NCBI RefSeq assembly: GCF_004684095.1
Contig: NZ_SRII01000003.1
Location: forward strand, 62,001-126,000
Source of the DNA: Hymenobacter sp. UV11
GTDB lineage: Bacteria > Bacteroidota > Bacteroidia > Cytophagales > Hymenobacteraceae
Length of the DNA: 64,000 nt
Direction of reading: 5' to 3'
Shown here: positions 30,201 through 38,190 of the stretch, piece after piece
How the letters are laid out: every line of letters starts with the position of its first letter
How positions within the stretch are numbered: the first letter of the stretch is position 1
Made by a program: the position numbers and the translations under genes
Notes under the pieces: generated by a model
Database searches by the model: none
What the model was told of the DNA's origin: nothing
What the model saw: the letters and a program-made list of their open reading frames with translations, nothing else

Positions 30201-30878
30201 ATGGAACTTGATGATTTGCGACGGCACTGGCAGCAGCACGAACCGGTGGCTCCCACAGGGCTTACGGCTGACTCCCTTATTGCGCTGCTGGCTCACCAAC
30301 GAGTGGGAGTAGTAGAAAAAATGCGCCGTAACGCACGGTGGGAAATGGCCCTGATGGTAGCGCTAGCGGTATTCACAGCTGGGTTCTTACCCTATGTGCC
30401 AGAGTTAGGTTTATTGCCTTACTTGACGTTGCTGCTTGCCTTAGGGCTATTTTACTACTACTACCGAGTGCTGGGCGTACTGCGCCAAATGACAGAAACG
30501 GCCAGTAGCGTGCGAAGCCACTTAATGCTTCTCTGCTTTGGGCTCCGGCAGCTACTGCGCTTCAACTACCGCCTGACGCTGGCTATGGTACCAGTTACCA
30601 TGTTGACGGTATTAGGGATGCCATTCGGTCGGGAAATGGTCCATATTGGCCAGCAGCTAGGACGCCAAGAGCAAGTAAATTGGGGGCGGCTACTACTGCT
30701 CACTGGTATAGGGCTCGCGGCTGGTGCGCTGATGCAAGTGCTGGTGATACCTGTTACCCGTTGGTACCTACAGCGCCTCTACGGCCAGCACCTCGACCGG
30801 CTCGAAAGACAGCTGCGCGAGCTGGACGACAGTGAGCTGCCGACCAGCCCCAGTTTAGCGCCCGATTTCACCGCTTAG
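30201..30878 (+). CDS. Membrane protein co-encoded with the ECF sigma factor
   Basis: 225 residues from the ATG at 30201. The N-terminal ~50 residues are cytoplasmic-like and helical (MELDDLRRHWQQHEP), then four hydrophobic segments (ALMVALAVFTAGFL, LPYLTLLLALGLFYYYY, a segment near 125-142 and one near 170-190), then a charged C-terminal helix LDRLERQLRELDD. An N-terminal soluble helix before membrane segments is the layout of anti-sigma factors, and the position supports it, but no zinc-binding HxxxCxxC is present. Function is inferred only. Confidence 0.6.
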   Translation: MELDDLRRHWQQHEPVAPTGLTADSLIALLAHQRVGVVEKMRRNARWEMALMVALAVFTAGFLPYVPELGLLPYLTLLLALGLFYYYYRVLGVLRQMTETASSVRSHLMLLCFGLRQLLRFNYRLTLAMVPVTMLTVLGMPFGREMVHIGQQLGRQEQVNWGRLLLLTGIGLAAGALMQVLVIPVTRWYLQRLYGQHLDRLERQLRELDDSELPTSPSLAPDFTA

Positions 30879-30967
30879 GAGCCCATTCTGACGGTTTGAG
30901 CAGCCGGGCGAGCTGCCCGCCGCGCCTAGCTGCTACATTTACACCACCACCCTACCCCCCTTTTTCT

Positions 30968-31924
30968 ATGCAAAACCCTACCTCTCGGCCTATTCTGGAA
31001 GCCCGCGACGTGCGCAAGCACTACGCCGCCCACACGGCCCTCGATGGCGTGAGCCTGGCCGTGCCCGAAGGCAGCATCTTCGGCCTGCTCGGGCCTAATG
31101 GCGCAGGCAAAACTTCGCTCATTCGCATTATTACCCAAATAACGGGGGCCGACTCGGGCGAAATTCTGTTTCGTGGGGCGAAGCTGAACCCGAGCCACAT
31201 CGGCCAGATTGGCTACTTGCCCGAGGAGCGGGGGCTATATAAAAAGATGAAGGTGGGCGAGCAGCTGCTGTACCTGGCTCAGCTGCGCGGCTTACCCCGC
31301 GCCGACGCAGTGCAGCGCATCAAAGGCTGGCTCGACCGGCTCGACCTGAAGGCCTGGGCGCAGAAAAACGTGGAAGACCTCAGCAAGGGCATGCAGCAAA
31401 AGGTGCAGTTCGTGGCCACGGTGCTGCACGAGCCCAGCCTGATTATCCTGGATGAGCCGTTTTCGGGCTTCGACCCGATTAATGCCAACCTGATAAAAGA
31501 TGAGATTTTGCGGCTGCGCGACCAGGGCGCCACCATCATCTTCTCGACGCACCGCATGGAATCGGTGGAGGAGTTGTGCGACAATATTGCCCTCATCAAC
31601 CGCTCGCGCAAGGTGCTCGACGGGCCGGTGTCGCAGATTAAAAACCAGTTCAAAACCAATACTTACGAGGTAGAGGGCCAGGGCCGGCTGCTGGTAGTGC
31701 ACCCCGACTTTGAGGTGTTGGAGCAAAAGGAACGCGAAAACGACCATTTCTTTGCCCGCATTCAGCTGCACGCCGGTACTACGCCCAACGACCTGCTGCG
31801 CTTTCTCATCGGGCAGGTGCAGGTGCAGGCTTTCCGGGAGCGCATTCCGAGCATCAACGAAATATTTATTCAGCGGGTGCGCGAAACCATGCCCGAGTCT
31901 TTAACCGAAGCCGTCACTGCCTAG
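30968..31924 (+). CDS. ABC transporter ATP-binding protein (NatA-like)
   Basis: 318 residues from the ATG at 30968. Walker A LGPNGAGKTS at 41-50, Q-loop region GYLPEERGLYKKM, signature DLSKGMQQKVQ, Walker B LIILDEPFSGFDP and the switch His in IIFSTHRM. A C-terminal extension of ~90 residues (DUF4162-like) is common in NatA and Na+ or drug exporters. It pairs with the ABC-2 permease 13 bases downstream. A TACCCCC word sits just before its start. Confidence 0.93.
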   Translation: MQNPTSRPILEARDVRKHYAAHTALDGVSLAVPEGSIFGLLGPNGAGKTSLIRIITQITGADSGEILFRGAKLNPSHIGQIGYLPEERGLYKKMKVGEQLLYLAQLRGLPRADAVQRIKGWLDRLDLKAWAQKNVEDLSKGMQQKVQFVATVLHEPSLIILDEPFSGFDPINANLIKDEILRLRDQGATIIFSTHRMESVEELCDNIALINRSRKVLDGPVSQIKNQFKTNTYEVEGQGRLLVVHPDFEVLEQKERENDHFFARIQLHAGTTPNDLLRFLIGQVQVQAFRERIPSINEIFIQRVRETMPESLTEAVTA

Positions 31925-31937
31925 CCCCCCCGAACTC

Positions 31938-33323
31938 ATGGATAAAATCTGGCTCATCATTCAGCGCGAGTACCTGACCCGCGTGCGTAAAAAAAGCTTC
32001 CTGGTGATTTCGCTGCTGGCCCCGCTTCTGCTGGCTGGCACTACCATCGCCGTGAGCAAGCTCAACTCGGCCTCGGGGCCCGATGTGGTGGCCGTGCACG
32101 ACGCCAGCGGCCTGCAAGTAGCGGCCCACCTTACCGATACCGACGAGATTCACTTCGTGCCCGCTACCCCCGGCACCCTGGCCCAAGCCCAGGCAGCTTT
32201 CGAAAAAGCCAAGCCCAAGCAGGCTGCGCTGCTCAGCTTTCCGGCCGGCTTTGGCCTCGACAGCGCCAAGGGCACCCAGATTCTGGCGAAGGGTAACGTG
32301 TCGCTCAACCGGCAGAATAACATCCGCAAGGCTGTGAATAAGGCCATTGGCGAATTGAAAATGGCCCGTTCGGGCCTCAAGCAGGAAACGATTGACAACC
32401 TGCAGGCCAAGGTAGACCTCGCAGCCATCAACCTGGATGAGCTTGGCGGCAAGCGCAACGACGTGGGTACGACTACAGCGATGGCCTATTTTCTGTCCAT
32501 CCTGGTGTATATGTTCATCTTCATTTACGGCGTGCAGGTGATGCGCGGCGTGAGCGAGGAAAAGTCGAACCGCATCATGGAAGTCATGATTTCGTCGGTG
32601 AAGCCGTTTCAGCTCATGATGGGAAAAATTCTGGGGATTGCGGGCGTCGTGCTCACGCAGTTTGCGCTGTGGCTGGTGCTCTCGTGGGGCATCACAACCG
32701 TGGTAATGCCCCTGCTGTTGAAGAATGATAAGCCGACGACGACCATCACGACGAATGGCGCGACGGTGGTGCGCCCGGCGGCGCCAGCTAGCAGTCCGGC
32801 CGTGGCCGCCACTAGCCCCGCGGGCGACCAGGCGGCCGTGGCCACGCCGCAGCCCGGCCATCCCTTCAGCATCTGGAGCGTGCTCGATGGGCTGCCCATT
32901 GGCAGCATTATCGGCGGCTTCCTGTTCTATTTCCTGGGCGGCTACCTGCTGTATTCGGCCATGTTTGCGGCCATCGGTTCGGCGGTGGACGACCAGACCG
33001 ATGCGCAGCAGTTTATGTTTCCGGTTACTATTCCGCTCATCCTGAGCTACATCGTGAGCATCAACGTTATCATCAACGGCGACCCCAATGGCCCGCTGGC
33101 CTTCTGGCTGTCGATGATTCCGTTTACCTCGCCCATCGCCATGGTCATGCGCCTGCCCTTCGGCGTACCGACCTGGCAGCTGGTGCTATCGGGCGCGCTG
33201 CTGATTGTGGGCTTCGTGGGCGTGACGTGGGTGGCGGCCCGCATCTACCGCGTGGGCATCCTTATGTATGGCAAGAAAGTGACCTACAGCGAGCTATCGA
33301 AGTGGATGTTTTATAAGGGGTAA
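31938..33323 (+). CDS. ABC-2 type permease (NatB-like)
   Basis: 461 residues. A first helix (KSFLVISLLAPLLLAGTTIAV) is followed by a large extracytoplasmic domain (~45-175) and then five or six helices, including AMAYFLSILVYMFIFIYGVQV and MRGVSEEKSNRIMEV, the ABC-2 sequence before helix 3. An Ala/Pro-rich insert of ~35 residues near 275-310 lies between helices. It should form the membrane half of the exporter with the ATPase upstream. Substrate unknown (Na+, peptide or drug). Confidence 0.9.
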   Translation: MDKIWLIIQREYLTRVRKKSFLVISLLAPLLLAGTTIAVSKLNSASGPDVVAVHDASGLQVAAHLTDTDEIHFVPATPGTLAQAQAAFEKAKPKQAALLSFPAGFGLDSAKGTQILAKGNVSLNRQNNIRKAVNKAIGELKMARSGLKQETIDNLQAKVDLAAINLDELGGKRNDVGTTTAMAYFLSILVYMFIFIYGVQVMRGVSEEKSNRIMEVMISSVKPFQLMMGKILGIAGVVLTQFALWLVLSWGITTVVMPLLLKNDKPTTTITTNGATVVRPAAPASSPAVAATSPAGDQAAVATPQPGHPFSIWSVLDGLPIGSIIGGFLFYFLGGYLLYSAMFAAIGSAVDDQTDAQQFMFPVTIPLILSYIVSINVIINGDPNGPLAFWLSMIPFTSPIAMVMRLPFGVPTWQLVLSGALLIVGFVGVTWVAARIYRVGILMYGKKVTYSELSKWMFYKG

Positions 33324-33335
33324 ACAAGGGGCTAA

Positions 33336-33469
33336 CATATCCGTTTGTCATTGCGAGCGCAACGAAGTGGAGCGCGGCAATCTCTCCTTCCCGTTTGGGT
33401 TAGTAATCCAACGATTAGGAAGGATTACCGCGCTCCACTTCGTTGCGCTCGCAATGACAAACGGATATG
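33336..33469. repeat. REP-like element, family B: long inverted repeat overlapping the next start codon
   Basis: Arms 33336-33381 and 33424-33469 match apart from one position, with core GTCATTGCGAGC and the inner word GTGGAGCGCGG. The loop is 42 bases. The right arm ends with ACGGATATG, and that ATG (33467) is the start codon of the next gene. Related to the element at 57253 by its outer end. Confidence 0.88.
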
Positions 33470-34351
33470 ATACAAAAACTTCTTTCGCTCCTATTGCTGC
33501 TACCGCTACTGGCCTTCGCGCCCGCTGGCGACCGGCCCGCCTACCGCCTCTTCACCGCGCAAGGCCAGGTGGCCGATTATGACCAGATGCTCGCGCAGCT
33601 GGCGCAGGCCGACGTGGTGCTCTTTGGCGAGCAGCATAATGACCCCATCGCCCACTGGCTGGAATTGCAGGTAGCCAAAGACTTAGCCAAGTTGAAAGGC
33701 CCCGGTAAGCTGGTGCTGGGGATGGAGATGTTTGAGCGCGACGTGCAGCCGCTAGTGGCGCAGTACGCCGCCGGTACGCTGCCCGACTCGGCCTTTGAGC
33801 GCCAGAGCCGGCCCTGGCCCAACTACGCCACCGATTACCGGCCGTTGCTACAATGGGCCCGCGAGGTGCAAGTGCCAGTCATTGGCACCAATGCGCCGCG
33901 CCGCTACGCCCAGCAGGTAGCGCGTGGCTCATCGGCGGCCCTTGACAAGCTGCCGGCCGAAGAAAAGGCTTACTTCGTGCCCCTACCCCTCAAAGTAGAC
34001 TACGAGCTGCCAGGCTATAAGAATATGGCTGCCATGTTTGGCGGCGATGGCTCGGCCCACGGCGGCGGGGCGCGCAACATCATTCAGGCGCAAGCGCTGA
34101 AAGATGCGACAATGGCCACCTACATCCGTCGTAGCCTCAGCCCCGGCCAAACGCTGCTCCACTTCAACGGCTCGTACCACTCCGACCACCATGATGGCAT
34201 CGTGGCTTACCTGCGGGCGGGTAAGCCAGCCTTGCGCATTCAAACGGTGAGCATGGTGACCCAGAGCCAGTTGCAGCAGCTGGATAAGGAAAATGTTGAC
34301 CTGGCCGACTACGTCATCGTCGTGCCCGACGACATGACCAAGACTTATTAG
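33467..34351 (+). CDS. ChaN-family lipoprotein-like protein (haem-binding uptake, Tiki superfamily)
   Basis: 294 residues with a signal sequence right at the start (MIQKLLSLLLLLPLLAFAP), so the ATG in the repeat arm is the true start. The ChaN core is visible: ADVVLFGEQHNDPIAHWLEL with the Glu-His pair, LVLGMEMFERDVQPLVAQYA, PVIGTNAPRR, and LHFNGSYHSDHHDGIVAYL. Family members bind haem between protomers or act as metal-dependent proteases of the Tiki/TraB type. The lipobox Cys is absent, so it is periplasmic rather than lipid-anchored. Confidence 0.82.
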   Translation: MIQKLLSLLLLLPLLAFAPAGDRPAYRLFTAQGQVADYDQMLAQLAQADVVLFGEQHNDPIAHWLELQVAKDLAKLKGPGKLVLGMEMFERDVQPLVAQYAAGTLPDSAFERQSRPWPNYATDYRPLLQWAREVQVPVIGTNAPRRYAQQVARGSSAALDKLPAEEKAYFVPLPLKVDYELPGYKNMAAMFGGDGSAHGGGARNIIQAQALKDATMATYIRRSLSPGQTLLHFNGSYHSDHHDGIVAYLRAGKPALRIQTVSMVTQSQLQQLDKENVDLADYVIVVPDDMTKTY

Positions 34352-34356
34352 GAGCC

Positions 34357-34442
34357 GTAGCGCGAACTTTGTAGTTTGCGCCCCCCCTGCCGTTAAAGTC
34401 AACCAAATGGCGCGGGGACGCGAACTACAAAGTTCGCGCTAC
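34357..34442. repeat. REP-like element, family D
   Basis: Arms around GTAGCGCGAACTTTGTAG (34357 on) and its complement up to 34442, with a ~34-base loop. The core GCGCGAACT with AGTTCGCGC recurs at 44630. It lies between convergent genes and starts 5 bases after the ChaN-like stop. Confidence 0.85.
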
Positions 34443-34446
34443 TGCG

Positions 34447-35205
34447 CTAAATGAGCGCATCAGGCGTAGTGGCGGCTGGGTGGCGGCGCACCTGGATGGT
34501 CGCGTACACCACCAGCGCTACCAGCAGGCCCATTAGAATGAGCGAGGAGCCTTCGGTGCCAAAGCCCAGGCCCTGCTTTTCGACGGGTTTGGTAAGCAGG
34601 TCGCCGAAGGTGGCGCCGAAAGGCCGCGTTAGCACAAAAGCAATCCAGAAGAGCAGCACCGAGGAAATTTTAGTGAAGTAATGGGCCAGCACCACCAGCA
34701 CCAGTAGGCTGCCGATGAGTAGGGCGCCGCCCCCAAAGCCCAGGCCCGAATCATCGGCCAGGTAGTCGCCCAGCGCCGTGCCCAGCGTATTGGAAAACAG
34801 GATGGCCGTCCAGTAAAACAGCTCGCCCCGGCGGGTAGTAATGTCACTTACCGACAGCGACTTCTCCGTTAGGCGCCAGACGCCCAGTACCACGAGTAGA
34901 ATGGTAATCAGGATGGCCGTGCCAGTGGCGTAGCCCAGGCCCAGGGTGCGGTCCATGTAGTCGGACATGGTAGTACCGGCCGTGCTGGTGGCCAAAATCA
35001 CGGCCCAGTATAACGCTGGAATGTAGCGCTTGGCCGCCAGCTGCCCGGCCAGCGTGACCAGAAAGAACCCAATAAAAAGCAGCGAGCTGACGGCGTAGCC
35101 TACGTTCAGGGTCTGGGCTAGCAGGTCACCGCCCGTTTCGCCGAGCGTGGTGGCGCAGATTTTCATTATCCAAAAGAGCAGGGTTACTTCTGGTATTTTT
35201 TTCAT
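34447..35205 (-). CDS. COG4705-like integral membrane protein with four internal repeats
   Basis: 252 residues with about eight helices. Each pair of helices begins with a variant of the same motif: KICATTLGETGGD at 11-23, TSTAGTTMSDYMD, SNTLGTALGDYLAD and RPFGATFGDLLTKP. The G-T-x-x-G/S-D core suggests a fourfold duplicated binding site across the membrane. COG4705 proteins are called membrane-anchored proteins of unknown function. It stands alone, divergent from the PAP2 gene. Confidence 0.75.
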   Translation of the reverse strand: MKKIPEVTLLFWIMKICATTLGETGGDLLAQTLNVGYAVSSLLFIGFFLVTLAGQLAAKRYIPALYWAVILATSTAGTTMSDYMDRTLGLGYATGTAILITILLVVLGVWRLTEKSLSVSDITTRRGELFYWTAILFSNTLGTALGDYLADDSGLGFGGGALLIGSLLVLVVLAHYFTKISSVLLFWIAFVLTRPFGATFGDLLTKPVEKQGLGFGTEGSSLILMGLLVALVVYATIQVRRHPAATTPDALI

Positions 35206-35404
35206 GCGATAAGCGAGGCAAAGCGATAGGAGGGGGGTAGGGAGCAGCGCTGCCGATGCTATGCGGCTTCGGGGCAGTTGTGCGCTCCGAAGCGCAACAA
35301 TAGGGCATGATTCTGAGCATAATCTGAGGGTGTAATGCAGCTTGGCCGCGCCTCAACTACTGGGGGCGCGGGCCGTATGCGAAAGCAATCCATCGGCTAT
35401 CGCT

Positions 35405-36148
35405 ATGCTTTTTCACCGTTTTTTGTTTGTAATCCGGGCCGTTTGGCAGCGCCATCGGCCGTTGCTGCTGGGGTTGTTTATGGGGTTGGTGCTGCCGTGG
35501 TTCCTCTTCGTGCGGCTGGCCCGCGAGGTGTGGGAGGGCGAGGGCCTGCCCGGCGACCGCGGCATCCTGGAGTTTTTACACGCCCACGCCAGCCCGGCGC
35601 AGGATGCGGTGGCCCTGGCCTTGTCCCGCCTCGGTGGCCCCGTGGGCGGGTCGGTGCTGGCCGGCAGCATTGCGCTGGGGCTGTGGCTGGCGGCGCAGCG
35701 GCGGGCGTTTGGGTTTTTCAGCCTGGCTGTGGTGGGGGCCGAGCTGCTGAACGCGGCCGCCAAAATGCTGCTGGCGCGTCCCCGACCCGACCTGTGGGTG
35801 TCGCTGACGCCGCTCACTTCTTACAGCTTCCCGAGCGGGCACTCGATGGCGGCCGCCGCGCTGGCGGCGGCGGGTATCGTGCTGCTGTGGGGCACGCGCG
35901 GGCGCTGGGTGGCCGTGGGGCTGGGCAGCGCGTGGGCACTGAGCATGGGCTGGTCGCGCCTGTACTTGGGCGTGCACTACCCCTCCGATGTGCTGGCGGG
36001 CTGGGTGGGGTCGGTGGGCTGGGTGTGGGGCCTGCATGTGCTCTATGCTAAGCAGTTTGGCGAGCTGCGCGCCACCTGGGGCGCAATCGGCCCCTACTGG
36101 CGGGGCTCGGCCGTGCAGGCGCTGGCGCGGCCTTCGGCCTCCGAGTAG
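35405..36148 (+). CDS. PAP2-superfamily membrane phosphatase
   Basis: 247 residues from the ATG at 35405; a longer frame to 35342 has no start context. Six helices. The three PAP2 motifs are present: KMLLARPRP, SFPSGHSMAAAAL and SRLYLGVHYPSDVLAG. These enzymes remove phosphate from undecaprenyl-pyrophosphate, phosphatidic acid or phosphatidylglycerophosphate on the outer side of the membrane. A role in recycling the glycan carrier lipid is plausible but not shown. Confidence 0.9.
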   Translation: MLFHRFLFVIRAVWQRHRPLLLGLFMGLVLPWFLFVRLAREVWEGEGLPGDRGILEFLHAHASPAQDAVALALSRLGGPVGGSVLAGSIALGLWLAAQRRAFGFFSLAVVGAELLNAAAKMLLARPRPDLWVSLTPLTSYSFPSGHSMAAAALAAAGIVLLWGTRGRWVAVGLGSAWALSMGWSRLYLGVHYPSDVLAGWVGSVGWVWGLHVLYAKQFGELRATWGAIGPYWRGSAVQALARPSASE

Positions 36149-36163
36149 GGGGTAGGGTACGAA

Positions 36164-36186
36164 AAAGCCCGGTAGAACCGGGCTTT
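36164..36186. terminator. Bidirectional terminator
   Basis: 10-base stem AAAGCCCGGT / ACCGGGCTTT with a 3-base loop, A-run before it and T-run within the right arm. Between the convergent PAP2 gene and the small minus-strand gene, 18 bases after a GGGGGTAGGG word. Confidence 0.8.
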
Positions 36187-36206
36187 CCGTAACATCAAAC
36201 TAGCGG

Positions 36207-36395
36207 CTAATCTTCTGAATCGTTGGGCTTGAGGTGTTCCAGCGCGCCGGTTAGCTGCTGGCGCAGCTGCTTGCCCGAGTCAGCGGGGCCGTCCTCCTGA
36301 ATGTTGTACTGCTTTTGCAGGCGCTGCCACTCGTCAAGGGGAATAAAAACCCCCGTAATGTTGCCCTTGGCATCGGAGAGATACTTGATATCCAT
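36207..36395 (-). CDS. Small protein, antitoxin-like N-terminus
   Basis: 62 residues from the ATG at 36395 (an in-frame extension to 36422 is not conserved). It starts MDIKYLSDAKGNITGVFIPL, then DEWQRLQKQY, a beta-beta-alpha pattern like the N-terminus of Phd/YefM-type antitoxins or the many small Bacteroidota proteins of that shape. No toxin gene is adjacent. The remaining half is polar and helical. It precedes the terminator and lies 39 bases after the IscA-like gene, so it may share that transcript. Confidence 0.6.
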   Translation of the reverse strand: MDIKYLSDAKGNITGVFIPLDEWQRLQKQYNIQEDGPADSGKQLRQQLTGALEHLKPNDSED

Positions 36396-36434
36396 AGCTA
36401 TGCGCGGGCTTGGGGCCAGCAAAGGGGGTAGGGA

Positions 36435-36782
36435 CTACGCCGAAAACGACGAGCCGCAGCCGCAGGTGCTCTTGGCCTGGGGGTTGTTGAAGGTGAAGCC
36501 GCGGGCGTTGAGGCCGTCCTGAAAGTCAACCTCCATGCCCAGCACGTACATAGCGTGCTTTTTATCCATGATGAGCTGCACGCCGTCGAGGTCGTACACT
36601 TCGTCCTGCTCCTTGGCCTTGTCAAAACCCAGCAGGTAGCTCATGCCCGAGCAGCCGCCGCCCTGCACGCCAATGCGCAGGCCGTAGTCGGCGGGCACGC
36701 TTTTCTCCTGAATAATATTTTTAACCTCCACTAAAGCGCGGGAAGTGAGGCCAATGGGCGGAGCTAGCGTGGTAGTAGCCAT
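36435..36782 (-). CDS. Iron-sulfur cluster carrier, IscA/ErpA/SufA (HesB) family
   Basis: 115 residues, with the three family cysteines: Cys44 in GVQGGGCSGMSYLLGF, and Cys107 and Cys109 in KSTCGCGSSF. It is an A-type carrier that passes Fe-S clusters to target proteins. No isc or suf genes are next to it in the window, so it is a stand-alone copy. The start ATG is at 36782, with a -7 box upstream. Confidence 0.93.
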   Translation of the reverse strand: MATTTLAPPIGLTSRALVEVKNIIQEKSVPADYGLRIGVQGGGCSGMSYLLGFDKAKEQDEVYDLDGVQLIMDKKHAMYVLGMEVDFQDGLNARGFTFNNPQAKSTCGCGSSFSA

Positions 36783-36816
36783 ATCTGGTGCGAGTGTAGA
36801 ATGAATGTAACTAAGA

Positions 36817-36824
36817 CAAATATA
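36817..36824 (-). promoter_or_regulatory. Candidate -7 box TATATTTG (minus strand) for the IscA-like gene
   Basis: The plus strand reads CAAATATA, giving TATATTTG on the minus strand 35 bases before the start codon. No clear TTG at -33. Confidence 0.4.
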
Positions 36825-36975
36825 CGCGGGCTACAGGTAGGCCGCCCCATTCAACAAGGTAGGGTAGGCGGCGGTTCACGCTGGCGGGTGGGGGTAGGGT
36901 TTTGGGGCACCAAAGGAGCATAAAATCCGGCGCTACCGTAGTTTCACGGCAAGCTATAGCATTTACTCCTATTTT

Positions 36976-37512
36976 ATGGACGCCACCACGTATTTCTTTG
37001 ACTTACTCAAGACTATTCTGCCCGCGCTCATCGTGGCCGGAGCCATCTACCTGCTTTTTCGCCAGTATTTAGAAAAAGAACAGCAGCGCCGGCTCATCGA
37101 ACTGCGCCTCGACAGCAGCAAAACTACCCTGCCCCTGCGCCTGCAAGCCTACGAGCGCGTAACGCTGCTGCTGGAGCGCATCGCGCCCAGCAATATTCTA
37201 GTGCGCCTGAGCAGCGCCGGCCAGAATGCGGCCGACTACCACCGCCTCTTACAGCAGGAAATCCGGGGCGAGTTTGAGCACAATTTTGCGCAGCAGCTTT
37301 ACATGAGTCCCGAAGCCTGGGGCCAGGTGAAGCAGGCCAAAGAAGACGTGCTGACGATGGTAAACCGCGCCTTTCACGGCCTCCAAAACCCGACCCAGCT
37401 GCGCGGTACCGAGCTGGCCAAGCGCATCCTCGAAGGCCTCATGACCGACGCCGCCGACCCCACCGCCCAGGCGCTGGCCATGGTAAAGCGCGAGGCCGCC
37501 GGGCTGTTTTAA
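36976..37512 (+). CDS. Conserved hypothetical membrane-anchored protein
   Basis: 178 residues. One N-terminal helix (LLKTILPALIVAGAIYLLFRQY, residues ~10-31) is followed by a basic turn (EKEQQRRLIELRLDSSK) and a soluble helical domain (LPLRLQAYERVTLLLERIAP; GEFEHNFAQQLYMSPEAWG). I recognise the pattern from Bacteroidota hypothetical proteins (DUF7935-like), not its role. No catalytic motif. The stop codon is immediately followed by the next palindrome. Confidence 0.7.
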   Translation: MDATTYFFDLLKTILPALIVAGAIYLLFRQYLEKEQQRRLIELRLDSSKTTLPLRLQAYERVTLLLERIAPSNILVRLSSAGQNAADYHRLLQQEIRGEFEHNFAQQLYMSPEAWGQVKQAKEDVLTMVNRAFHGLQNPTQLRGTELAKRILEGLMTDAADPTAQALAMVKREAAGLF

Positions 37513-37584
37513 TGTAAAACGGAGTGGTACTCCGTTTCCACCCGCGCTAAACACGCGCCAAACGGAGTGCCACTCCGTTTTACA
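37513..37584. repeat. Nested palindrome: 25-base inverted repeat whose arms are themselves hairpins
   Basis: The outer arms 37513-37537 and 37560-37584 are complementary apart from the two arm centres. Each arm contains the palindrome AACGGAGTGG.ACTCCGTT (right arm centre CC). Two alternative foldings are possible: one long stem or two small hairpins. It fills the gap between two + strand genes, starting at the first base after the upstream stop. Confidence 0.85.
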
Positions 37585-37589
37585 ACCTC

Positions 37590-38120
37590 ATGCCCAAACA
37601 ACGAATTGCCATTGATATGGACGAGGTAATGGCTGACTCTATTGCCCGATTTCAGGAGTGGTACGGCCGCGATTTTCAGGTAGAATTGACGCTGGAAACG
37701 CTGCGCGGCAAAAGCCCGTACGAGGCCGTGGCGCCCGAGCACCAGCCCTCCTTGCGCGCCTACCCCAACGCCGAGGGCTTTTTTCGCGACCTTCCGGTTA
37801 TCCAAGACAGCCAGCGCGTTATCGAAGAATTGAATCGAAAATACGAGGTGTTTATCGCCACGGCCGCGATGGAATTTCCAAATTCCTTTCTTGATAAATA
37901 CCAGTGGCTGCAACGGCATTTTCCGTTTCTGCACTGGCGCAACTTCGTGTTTTGCGGCGATAAAAGCATTATCAATGCTGATTATCTCATCGACGACAAT
38001 GCGTATAATTTCGACGGTTTTCGGGGGGTAGGGCTGCTGTTTGATGCGCCGCACAACGCGCACGAAACTGGCTGCCGACGCGTGCATAGCTGGCAGGAAG
38101 TGGCAGATATTCTGCTGTAA
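37590..38120 (+). CDS. 5'(3')-deoxyribonucleotidase (HAD superfamily, NT5C type)
   Basis: 176 residues. HAD motif I IAIDMDEVMADS (Asp9, Asp11), the cap GRDFQVELTLETLRGKSPYE, motif II in FIATAAMEF, motif III around FVFCGDKSII and motif IV LIDDNAYNFDGFRG. The protein removes phosphate from deoxynucleotides. The start is 6 bases after the previous palindrome. The next feature is a bidirectional hairpin. Confidence 0.85.
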   Translation: MPKQRIAIDMDEVMADSIARFQEWYGRDFQVELTLETLRGKSPYEAVAPEHQPSLRAYPNAEGFFRDLPVIQDSQRVIEELNRKYEVFIATAAMEFPNSFLDKYQWLQRHFPFLHWRNFVFCGDKSIINADYLIDDNAYNFDGFRGVGLLFDAPHNAHETGCRRVHSWQEVADILL

Positions 38121-38122
38121 GC

Positions 38123-38190
38123 GTGTGCGGTAAGCTTTAGCTTGCCGGGCCGGCTGATGGTGGCCCGGCAAGCTAAAGCTTACCGCACAC
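38123..38190. repeat. 29-base perfect inverted repeat overlapping the end of bshA
   Basis: Arms 38123-38151 and 38162-38190 (GTGTGCGGTAAGCTTTAG onward) are exact complements with a 10-base loop. It sits between convergent genes, and the right arm covers the last two codons and stop of bshA (minus strand). It could end transcription from both sides, although it has no T-run. Confidence 0.88.

Noticed and set aside
31914..32861. 315-codon minus-strand frame opposite the ABC permease
   Set aside because: His/Arg/Gly-rich antisense translation; no start context.
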